NCBI GenBank assembly: GCA_025084515.1
Contig: JAJAGP010000282.1
Coordinates: forward strand, 310,001-374,000
Direction: 5' to 3'
DNA from: Ancistrus triradiatus
Taxonomy: Eukaryota > Chordata > Actinopteri > Siluriformes > Loricariidae
DNA: 64,000 bases
Shown: one piece after another, positions 55,501 to 64,000 of the stretch
Position numbering within the stretch: position 1 is the stretch's first letter
Layout of the letters: every line of letters starts with the position of its first letter
Notes under the pieces: generated by a model
The model's database searches: none
What the model was told of the DNA's origin: nothing
Seen by the model: the letters and a program-made list of their open reading frames with translations, nothing else
Position numbers and translations under genes: made by a program

Positions 55501-56756
55501 GATTGAACTTTTCAGACTTAAATTCAAACACGATGCTTGACGAAACCCAACCATATCACATCTACAAACTACGAAGAATTGTGGTGGCATCATTAAGTTG
55601 TGTGGGTGTTTTTCTTGCTAATTGTTTAAGATTGAAAGGAAAATGGATGCCGCCACTCCATATACACATAAGTTAACTATGCTCACTAACTTCCCTATAA
55701 TGCCCCACCATCTTTCCAAAAGCTTCTACAGCTAACGCTTGACATTTACAGCATTTAGCAGACGCCCTTATCCAGAGTGACTTAAATTGATACAATCTTA
55801 CAATCCAAGCAATTGCAGGTTAAGGGTCTTGCCCAAGGACCCAACAGTGGTAGCTTGGCAGAGGTGGGATTTGAACCCTGGACCTTCTGGTCCATAGTCC
55901 AGTACCTTACCCGCTAGGCTACCACAAGTTAGAGCCAGTTTCTTTCAGTTTTTCATATGGCATAATACACATACACAAATATTTAAAGGAAATACTGAAA
56001 AGACAAGGTAATGATAGGTCATCGCTATATGTTTTGGCAAGCCACTTATAACCATATAACCTCCCAAAAGTAAAAGACCACCAAAAGCAAAGGCTAGCAA
56101 AGGCAGCAGTTGCATTAGAATACACCAAAATTCATGCAATTCATCAATAAAAAACATCTTGTGTTCATCTTTAATGCACAGTTGTACCCCTACAACTGAT
56201 TGGCAAGCAGAGGGGTACAGCTGTGCCCCTATAAATGCTGTGTATGCCCCAGTCCAATAAGTACTCTAGAAACACCCCTTGCTGTAGCAGGGTCAGGCAG
56301 CCATTTCTGAAGGTGTAAGTCATACGGTCAGCAAGGGTCTCTGTTCCAGCACCAGGGGATGATCCCCCAAGTGGCCTCCCCTCTCTCATACACAGCCAAT
56401 CGTGTCTGCATGTAACGCACGACCCAGTCAGCAGGCATCGCTGGGACTGAACCACCCTGTAGTTTGTTATTATGAGCAAATTAAATAAGAAAACTGTTAA
56501 AAGGTTCGAGCTTTTAAAGGAAAGGAACTTTCGTCAACTTAATATTAAACTGTATCACTTATAAAGCTGTTTGGTAGCAGCTGGCTAGTTGCAATTCTTC
56601 AACTAACAAACCATACATAACACAACACATAACTGGCTGTCTTCAGTACCTAGAACGGTTCTAATATGTCCACAGGAAAGCTGAAGCAGGCATAGACGGT
56701 GGGCTGAATTGGCGTTAAGAGGAAAATCGCACTTCACTCACCTTGTCATTTGCCAT
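52580..56756 (-). CDS. slc35a4-mp: SLC35A4 upstream-ORF microprotein (SLC35A4-MP), three coding exons
   Basis: Three minus-strand exons (56742-56756, 54256-54354 and 52580-52780) join in phase 0 with GT/AG borders and encode 104 residues. Exon 1 gives MANDK. Exon 2 begins DPLNQLKDLAHLKDRL, an amphipathic coiled-coil stretch. Exon 3 starts GGSLLASPFLKGFLAGYVV and continues through a glycine/alanine-rich hydrophobic segment (about residues 46-77) to a basic end, LKKGPSS. Order, length and sequence correspond closely to the human microprotein (about 103 residues) encoded by the SLC35A4 upstream ORF, reported in the mitochondrial inner membrane. The start context is strong (G at -3, G at +4). SLC35A4 begins 385 nt after the stop. 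Intron 1 holds three SINE copies or fragments, and intron 2 holds a pogo-like element and a SINE. Standard annotation would probably treat these exons as 5' UTR. Confidence 0.9.
52846..53408. mobile_element. Pogo/Tc1-superfamily TIR element in intron 2 of the SLC35A4 locus
   Basis: Ends CCGTATTTTTCGGACCA and, inverted, CCGTATTTTCCGGACCA, flanked by TA. Sub-terminal GGTGCGCTTTATG-type blocks repeat. A plus-strand remnant encodes a helix-turn-helix-like stretch (HGHRAAVREFNINESMVRKW, 53166-53225). The transposase core is absent. Confidence 0.75.
53421..53652 (-). repeat. Dispersed LINE-tail-type repeat
   Basis: Same family, well preserved; directly abuts the pogo-like element in intron 2 of the SLC35A4 locus. 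Confidence 0.65.
53789..53969 (+). mobile_element. tRNA-derived SINE in intron 2 of the SLC35A4 locus
   Basis: Complete head and central block; small deletion before CACTCTGGATAAGGGCGTC. Confidence 0.8.
55137..55316 (-). mobile_element. tRNA-derived SINE in intron 1 of the SLC35A4 locus
   Basis: Nearly full-length, moderately diverged copy. Confidence 0.75.
55350..55565 (+). mobile_element. Tc1 fragment
   Basis: The frame GILIREATKRPVETLRDMQV then FTAETG corresponds to the segment RRLIRDAAKRPMITLDELQR of the element at 59333. It lies in intron 1 of the SLC35A4 locus. Confidence 0.55.
55742..55926 (-). mobile_element. tRNA-derived SINE in intron 1 of the SLC35A4 locus
   Basis: Full-length copy, same orientation as the one 430 bp upstream on the plus strand. 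Confidence 0.8.
56171..56470. repeat. Unclassified repeat-like segment in intron 1 of the SLC35A4 locus
   Basis: Contains CAGCCAATCGTGTCTGCATG and GCAAGGGTCTCTGTTCCAGC. The first block recurs in altered form near 26045 in CD74 intron 1, which suggests a dispersed repeat. Confidence 0.35.
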
Positions 56757-57416
56757 AGCTCCTTCTGGTGTATCGCTACCGAGAACATATGTACTCGACT
56801 AGGTTGGCCTGACCATGATGCAATAGACACACAACTGCTTTTGACTGGCCAGCGCAACTTCTGTTCGATTCCACAGCTTGGAGTCGACTCCCATTCTAAT
56901 AGCTCATGGAGTCGATTCCATAAATCAGGTTCAAAGTGGAGTCTTGTAAAATAGCACACAGTACATAATATGCAGCATTAGCTGAACACTCAACATTATA
57001 TAACACACTACTGCAATTCCTATACTTTATGTGCCACTGTTAATACATCAAACTACTTTAATCGATAGCAAGCAATTCAAATTCATGTATGAACTACAAG
57101 CGTTGCTTATAGTCCAATTATTTCTCACTTCTGAATGTACTAGTTGTGATTATTTAAAATGATATTTGAAATATTTTCCGTTTTTCTGCAATTAGTTCAC
57201 GTCTTTCGCAGGTCCCCCCAAAACATTCACGTGTTTAAAACGGCTGTGTTGATTGGCTTTTATTTATTCATCGCGTCACCGGATTGGCTGCCAACGCAAG
57301 CAAAGAGGCGCCATTTGCTTTGGAACATAAGGAAAGGGAAGGTGAAAAGGCGTCTTTCTTTATATTTTAAACCGTCAATTAGAGGACGCGCATTAAATCG
57401 GGTTGTGATTCCGAAG
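56757..57416. promoter_or_regulatory. Shared head-to-head promoter region (SLC35A4 / unknown lysine-rich gene)
   Basis: These 660 bp separate the start codons of two divergent genes. They contain two ATTGG (inverted CCAAT) boxes at 57252-57256 and 57283-57287, with a third at 57513-57517 in intron 1 of the plus-strand gene, and no clear TATA box. The part around 57280-57320 is less AT-rich than its surroundings. This fits a housekeeping-type bidirectional promoter. The exact start sites are unknown. Confidence 0.5.
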
Positions 57417-60400
57417 ATGTCTAAACGCTCCTGTAAGTGATTTACGTGATATGGAAGATTCTGGAGGGATCCGAAAAGCGAAAGCGGTAAGGTTGCAATA
57501 AGATCGTCTCTCATTGGACAATTCGTCTTGAACAGAACCAATATGGAGACTTATCCAGGCCGAATATCAAATCGCTTCTTATTAGGTATTGTAGTGCAGT
57601 GCGTAGCTTATGGAAGCGGCTATTTCACTCCCTATGCAGTGAGCCTACATAGGGAGCAGTGGTGCTATTTGTAATTAGGCATTTCGCTGCAGTATTCGGT
57701 TATGTTTTTGCACATGCATTCTGTCTGTACACACCATATTTAGAGGCAGTTTACATGATAAACTAGGAGAGAGTATGCAGAGGGATACTTATGTTATTAT
57801 AACCACGAAGTCCGCTTATTTAAAAATGGTTTGAAAGTGTAATTCCTGGTTTAAAAGTGTAATTTCACGTTATTGTGAAAATATATTATTTGGTGTTTTT
57901 TAAGGTTTTATTGAATTCATCTGTGTAATCTAGTACTGGCTGTTGCTGACAACTCACTTTAGAATTAGAAATAAATACATTGGAATAAATAGATTCACAA
58001 GACATGTGTTAGGTTAATTGGTGTTTCTAAAGTTTCCATAGTGTTTGAGTGTGTGTATGTGCCCTACGATGGATTGGCACTCTGTTGTTCCTACCTTGCA
58101 CCCTGTGCTGCTGGCTAGATACCAGCATTCCTGTGACCCAGACCAGGATTAAGCGAGTAAGAAATGAAATGACACGTCTCACATTATTCCGTAATACCTC
58201 CCTAATGCAAACAGATTTTGAAGTCAAATAAAATTCAAGTAGTTCAGCCCCATCCAGCACATTTGGGATAAAGCTGTCTAAGAGTCATGAGTGCCTGAAC
58301 TAGTAACTTCACTTATCCTATTCAGAATTGACATTTCACCTGACAGGGTCCGTGTTGCAGCATCATGGGATAGCCTTATCCCTTTTCTCTGTGGCCTCTC
58401 CCTCAGGTACACCCAGTCGTACATGTGTGATGCCTGGCCTGAAAAGTATCTCTGTATTACACCCCCACTGGCTAGGGTCTCAGGGCAGGGTCTAGAGCCT
58501 TAATATGAAATTTACTGGGAGAGGCAAAGGTACATTCAGGACAGGGTGTCTCATCACAGGGTTCTGTAAACGCACCACCCAACATTCATCTTGCAAGCCA
58601 CACCTGGATTTGAACCCAGTCCCCCAGCAAACTTTACACATTCAGCTGTCGGGCAAGGACTTGAACCTGTGCCTCTGCAACTGTGAACTGACAGCGCCAC
58701 CCCTAGTGCTATATGTGGTATGTAAAATGTAGCGAATAGTGATTAGGGGACGATTTCAGAAGTTCAGGAGCCTCATATGGTCAAGTAGTGTGTGGGACTG
58801 TGGTGGCCTAATGGTTAAGATACTGGATTATAGACCAGAAGGTCCAGGGTTCTCTGCCAAGCTGCTGCTGTTGGGTCCTTGAGCAAAGCCCTTAATCTAC
58901 AATTGTATTGTAAAACTGTATCAGTTGTAAGGGCGTCTGCTAAGTGACAAATGTAAGTAAGGAAAATTAAGTGTTAAAGAAAACATGTAAAACCCTAGTT
59001 TATACGTCAGCAATCATTCTCATCAGGCTACGAACATGTTGTAATGAAGCACAAGCAGTCCACTGTTGCAGTGATTTTTATACCAGAGTCATATCCCCCC
59101 ACACACACACATAGGGTTTATTTTATTATGTTTTTTTTCTCTCAAGAGATTCCAGATTGTGTGGCAGTGGCTCGGTGGGTAGCACCATCGACTCACAGCA
59201 AGAAGGTCCTGGGTTCACTCCCAGGGTGGAGCAGTCTGGGTCCTTTCTGTTTATTGTGGGTACTCCGATTTCCTCTCTCAGTGTAAAGACATGTGTTAGG
59301 TTAATTGATTACACTATATATACACATATATACAGTGCCTTGCAAAAGTATTCGGCCCCCTTGAACTTTTCAACCTTTTGCCACATTTCAGGCTTCAAAC
59401 ATAAAGATATGAATTTGTAATTTTTTGTGAAGAATCAACAACAAGTGGGACACAATCATGAAGTGGAACGAAATTTATTGGATATTTTAAACCTTTTTTA
59501 GAAATAAAATATTATTCGGCCCCTTTACTTTCAGTGCAGCAAACTCATTCCAGAAGTTCAGTGAGGATCTCTGAATGATCCAATGTTGACCTAAATGACT
59601 GATGATAAACAGAATCCACCTGTGTGTAATCAAGTCTCCGTATAAATGCACATGCTCTGTGATAGTCTCAGAGTTCTGTTTAAAGCGCAGAGAGCATCAT
59701 GAAGACCAAGGAACACACCAGCAGGTCCGAGATACTGTTGTGGAGAAGTTTAAAGCCGCTAGCATCTCAAGGAGCACTGTGCTAGCGATCATATTGAAAT
59801 GGAAGAAGTATCAGACCACTGCAAATCTACCAAGTCCCGGCCGTCCTCTAAACCTTCAGCTCAAACAAGGAGAAGACTGATCAGAGATGCAGCCAAGAGG
59901 CCCATGATCACTCTGGATGAACTGCAGAGATCTACAGCTGAGGTGGGAGACTCTGTCCATAGGACAACAATCAGTCGTACACTGCACAAATCTGGCCTTT
60001 ATGGAATAGTGGCAAGAAGAAAGCCATTTCTCAAAGATATCCATAAAATGTTTGCCACAAGCCACTGGAGGACGCACCAAAACATGTGGAAGAAGGTTGC
60101 TCTGGTCAGACGAAACTTTTGGGCCACAATGCAAAACGTTTTATGTTTGGGCGTTAAAAGCAACACAGCTCATCACCCTGAACGCACCATCCCCACTGTC
60201 AAACATGGTGGTGGCTAGCATCCTGGTTTTTGCCTGCTTTTCTTCAGCAGGGACAGGGAAGATTGATGGAAGATGGATGGAGACAAAATACAGGGACCAT
60301 TCTGGAAGATAAACCTGTTGGAGTCTGCAAAAGACCTGAGACTGGGACGGAGATTTATCTTCCAACAAGACAATGATCCAAAACATAAAGCAAAATCTAC

Positions 60401-61331
60401 AATGGAGTGGTTCACAAATAAACGTATCCAGGTGTTAGAATGGCCAAGTCAAAGTCCAGACCTGAATCCAATCGAGAATCTGTGGAAAGAGCTGAAAACT
60501 GCTGTTCACAAACGCTCTCCAATCAACCTCACTGAACTCCAGCTGTTTTGCAAGGAAGAATGGGCAAAGATTTCAGTCTCTCGATGTGCAACACTGATAG
60601 AGACATACCCCAAGCGACTTGCAGCTGTAATCACAGCAAAAGGTGGCGCTTCAAAGTATTAACGCAAGGGGGCCGAATAATTTTGCATGCCCCACTTTTC
60701 AGTTTTTTTATTTCTAAAAAAGTTTAAAAATATCCAATAAATGTTGTTCCACTTCATGATTGTGTCCCACTTGTTGATTCTTCACAAAAAAAATACAATT
60801 TCATATCTTTATGTTTAAAGCCTGAAATGTGGCAAAAGGTTGAAAAGTTCAAGGGGGCCGGATACTTTTGCAAGGCACTGTATATACACATATGACTTTT
60901 CTTGATGTTACCTTGTGTGTGTCGCTGAAGTGGCCGCTGATAGCAATGTTAAATAAACAAACCAGATTAGGTGATTCATAAATGTAGCACGTGTTAATGT
61001 CTTAATGTAGCACGTGCTGATGTCAAATAACAGTCAATCCTGTCTTTGCCATGGTCACAATAACATGCATTTTGTTTCACTGACATTATGTAATTGCAAC
61101 TGAAACGTGTGTTTTTCAGAATGTTTCATATTTGTCATGTTTTTTCTAATGAGTGAGTTCATTGTATCCATACAGAATTTTCCCAGTGATGGAGGACATG
61201 TATGAGGAGACAAATGTGAAGGTGATCGAGGACTTGGAGAGTTCTTACACTCTTGTGGACTTCCCTTCATCCAAGAAGAAAAAGAAGAGCAAAGGAAGCA
61301 CAGAACATGCAGAGAAACACAAGAAGCCTAG
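57417..61331 (+). CDS. 5' portion of an unidentified lysine-rich protein (two coding exons, continues beyond window)
   Basis: Exon 1 (57417-57432) reads MSKRS plus one base and ends at a consensus donor (GTAAGT). Exon 2 uses the acceptor at 61186 and runs 61187-61331 to a GT donor. The junction codon becomes Leu, followed by MEDMYEETNVKVIEDLESS, then an acidic/aromatic stretch and a basic tract (SKKKKKSKG) that could be a nuclear or nucleolar localisation signal. The alternative acceptor at 61175 would create an immediate stop. If it is used, translation would start at ATG 61189 in exon 2. The gene lies head-to-head with SLC35A4, with about 660 bp between start codons. No downstream exon is visible before the window ends. 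I do not recognise the family. A Tc1 copy (59333-60880) fills much of intron 1. Confidence 0.62.
57518..58794. other. Intron 1 of the lysine-rich gene, 5' part
   Basis: No coding signal. 58545-58715 has tRNA-like SINE features (CCTGGATTTGAACCCAGTCC, then CAGCGCCACCCCTAG) but is too degraded for family assignment. Confidence 0.4.
58795..58956 (+). mobile_element. tRNA-derived SINE, deleted copy
   Basis: B-box region and part of the tail are shortened (CCAGGGTTCTCTGCCAAGC). Confidence 0.7.
59157..59315 (+). repeat. Second tRNA-like SINE family
   Basis: Head GGCAGTGGCTCGGTGGGTAG, B-box-like GGGTTCACTCCC, shortened 3' part ending GTGTTAGGTTAATTG. Confidence 0.65.
59333..60880 (+). mobile_element. 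Full-length Tc1 element, recently disabled
   Basis: Ends CAGTGCCTTGCAAAAGTATT and its inverse with TA duplications. The terminal repeats are about 200 bp. The transposase spans about 59700-60660. Large open segments remain (DAAKRPMITLDELQRSTAEV; then FIFQQDNDPKHKAKSTMEWF; then WPSQSPDLNPIENLWKELK to GGASKY) but a few frameshifts separate them. Arms and coding regions are little diverged, suggesting a young insertion in intron 1 of the lysine-rich gene. Confidence 0.92.
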
Positions 61332-61805
61332 GTATTCTTTACCGCAGTGTTGTCAAAGGTCACGTGTATGCACCATCACAGTTTTCAGTAAAAATACTAA
61401 TACCAGAGCTCTATTAGCTGTCACCCTATACTGACACTCTCAGAGTAGCAAAAGCTGCTCTCTATAATCTTCTGTTGCTGAGTCATTGAAAACGTCACAG
61501 ACATGATGCCAGCTTGTATAATACAGTCAAGACCTCAATGTTACATGTCATGAAATTAGTCATGCCAAGCTGCATGTTTTTGTTTTTCCTCAGAAATGTG
61601 TTTATGCATTTTAAGTCTTTGTTTTATCACAGTCATATTGAGCCAAACATTTCTTTTATACTAAAATCATGGTTAAGGAAGTAACACAAAACCCAAACCA
61701 TCATAAAAGGGCAATTAAGAAGGATGCCATATTGAAACAGCCCTCTTATGAATAACTTGTAATGTTTTAGTGAAGTTAGTTGTTAGCTGTTGGTTGTTCT
61801 GTAGA

Positions 61806-61990
61806 AGTAAAGTCAAATTTATTTATATACCAGTTTTTGCTACAGAGCATTATCTCAAAACAGCTTTACAAAAATCTCAGCCCAGAACCCTAATTGAGCA
61901 GGGAAAAATTCCCTAAATTTTATAAGGTCGAAGCTTTGGGAGGGCCAAGACTCAAAAAGACACACAACCTCCTTCTGCAGTCTAGATGTT
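61806..61990 (-). repeat. Dispersed LINE-tail-type repeat
   Basis: Same family (AAAGTCAAATTTATTTATAT, then CAAAACAGCTTTACA); diverged. Confidence 0.55.
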
Positions 61991-62504
61991 ATATGTAAGA
62001 ATTAAACTGAATTATTAATAAGTAATAGTTATAGTTTAATATAGTAATAGTTTAAATAGACAGAAGCTAAATATAAAAAAGAGAACATATTTATAGAAAT
62101 TACAATAAATAAAACAAATATAATGATATATAGAATTAAATAGCACAAGTATTAGTCGGCACGTCTATTAGAAAGAAAAAAAAAAACTAAACCTTGATTT
62201 TGGCGTTCTCAATGCAGCAATTCATTAGCCGACGACTGCGGTGACCAGGGTTCCAGTCCTGGCAGTTCTGTCTTACTGGCTGGTCATAACACTGGAAAGA
62301 TTAGCCATGTCTGTGGGAGGCTGGATGGGCTGAGCATCCTGCAGCAATGTTCTGGCGTCTGGTCCAGGGTGCACATCTGCCAAAAGTTTGCCAACAAAGT
62401 GTTATGTTGCTAATGTAACATTAACCGGAGAGAGTACGTGCATCTTACCAGGAAACAATCCGGGTACAAGACACATGATACCCTCAGGGTTTAACTGAGA
62501 TGTA

Positions 62505-64000
62505 CAGTGGTATGAAAAAGTTTGGGCACCCCTGATAATTTTCATGATTTTAGTTTATAAATCATTGGTTGTTCAGATCAGCAACTTGAGTTAAATATAT
62601 CATATAGCAGATGAACACAGTGATATTTGAGAAGTGAAATGAAGTTTATAGGATTTACAAGAAAGTGTGCAGTAATATTCAAACAAAATTAAGCAGGTGC
62701 ATAAATTTGGGCACCCCAAACAAAAAATGACATCAATATTTAGTAGATCCTCCTTTTGTAGAAATAACAGCCGCTAAACGCTTCCTACAGCTTCCAGTCT
62801 GGATTCTGGTTGAAGGTGCTTTGGACCATTCTTCTTTAGAAACATCTCCAGTTCAGTCATGTTTGATGGTTTCCGAGCATGGACAGCCCACATTTTCAGT
62901 AATATTCATGTCTGGGGGACTGATATGGCCATTCCAGAACGTTGTACTGGTTCCTCTGCATGAATGCCTTAGTAGATTTTGAGCAGGGTTTGGGGCCGTT
63001 GGCCTCGGAGCAACTTTGTCACTGATTCTAGAACATTGTTCTCAAGAATCTGGAGATATTAACTACAATCCATGCGACCCTCAACTTTAACAAGATTCCT
63101 AGTACCTGCACTGGCCACACAGTCCCACAGCATGATGGAACCACCACCAAATTTTACTGTGGGTAGCAAGTGTTTGTCTTGGGATGCTGTGTTCTTTTTC
63201 CGCTCCTTGTTATGTCCAAATAACTTAATTTTAGTTTCATCAGTACACAGCACTTTATTCCAAAATGAAGCTGGATTGTCCAAATGTGCTGTAGCAACAC
63301 CTCAAGTGACTCTGTTTGTGGCGTGTCTGCAGAAAAGGCTTCTTCGGCATTACTCTCCCATACAGCCTCTCCTTTGTGCAAAGTGCGTTGTATAGTTGAA
63401 CGATGAACAGTGACACATCTGCAGCAAGATGAGATTGTAGGTCTTTGGAGGGTGGTCTGTGGCTTGACTATGACTTGTTCTCACCATCCTTCGCCTCTGC
63501 TATCTGAGATTTTTCTTGGTCCCCATTCGGCCACTTCGGGAGTTCCTTAACTAGAACTGTGCCTGTGTGGTCTTCCATTGCCTCACTATGTTCCATCACA
63601 GTGGAAAACTGACAGCTGCAAATCTCTGAGAGAGCTTTTCCCCTTTCCCTGAACCATGATTGTTTGAACAAAAACTTTGTTTTCAGGCCATTTGAGAGTT
63701 GTTTTGAGGCTCCCATGTTGCCACTCTTCAGAGAAGATGCAAAGAGGAGAAAAACTTCCCAATTGGCCATTTTAACCCTTTCTCATAGTTGGATTCACTT
63801 GTGTATGTTAGATCAAGGGTCAATGAGCTTACAAAACAAATTTGTGTTCCATAATTAGTGCTGAAGGTATCAAATGACAAGGGTGCCCAAATTTATGCAC
63901 CTGCCTAATTTTGTTTGAATAATTACTGCACACTTTCTGTAAAAACCTATAAACTTAATTTCACTTCTCAAATATCACGGTGTTCATCTGCTATATGATA
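62505..64000 (-). mobile_element. Tc1 element running off the window
   Basis: Left end CAGTGGTATGAAAAAGTTTG after TA. Arms of at least 200 bp include GGGCACCCC-type sequence. The minus-strand transposase retains FWNKVLCTDETKIKLFG, then LLPTVKFGGGSIMLWDCVAS, with stops. The other inverted arm begins near 63860 and reaches the window end before its outer terminus. Confidence 0.85.

Noticed and set aside
1..64000. CRISPR array, operon or bacterial-type defence system
   Set aside because: No regularly spaced direct repeats with unique spacers, no closely packed ORFs; the genes are split by introns and vertebrate-like.

Overview
The window looks like teleost fish genomic DNA. It has vertebrate-type split genes separated by AT-rich, repeat-dense DNA. 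The repeats include several Tc1-type transposon families with long terminal inverted repeats, about twenty copies of one tRNA-derived SINE, hAT miniature elements, LINE tails and Penelope-type remnants. An ostariophysan fish (catfish or characin type) is a guess from the repeat mix, not a demonstration.

Layout. 1-24.6 kb: mostly decayed transposons and non-coding DNA, with one weak exon-like pair near 14.2 kb and one unexplained 128-codon open frame near 12 kb. 24.7-31.8 kb (+): an MHC class II invariant chain gene (CD74 / invariant-chain-like). It has a cytosolic dileucine tail, a signal-anchor helix, two separate CLIP-like methionine-rich segments on different exons, and a thyroglobulin type-1 domain. 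I see no trimerisation domain. 32.5-40.7 kb: Tc1 copies, a locally duplicated block, and a perfect 86-bp-arm palindrome carrying hammerhead-ribozyme-like cores. 37.0-48.0 kb (+): a six-exon gene for a 253-residue coiled-coil protein that I cannot name, its introns loaded with Tc1 copies. 51.2-56.8 kb (-): SLC35A4, a Golgi nucleotide-sugar-transporter-family protein. Upstream lies the ORF of its separate 104-residue microprotein, spliced over three exons, in an apparently bicistronic locus. 57.4 kb onward (+): the first two coding exons of an unidentified lysine-rich protein, head-to-head with SLC35A4. 59.3-64 kb: two Tc1 elements, one nearly complete and one running off the window.

The four multi-exon genes are not an operon and show no shared pathway. 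CD74 acts in class II antigen presentation and SLC35A4 in secretory-pathway transport. The SLC35A4 microprotein is known in mammals as a mitochondrial inner-membrane protein. The most interesting signals are the conserved dual-coding SLC35A4 locus, the duplicated CLIP exon in CD74, the hammerhead-like Penelope palindrome, and a SINE filled-site/empty-site pair inside a local duplication. All exon models were read by eye from splice signals, phase and protein similarity; no transcript data or database search was available.
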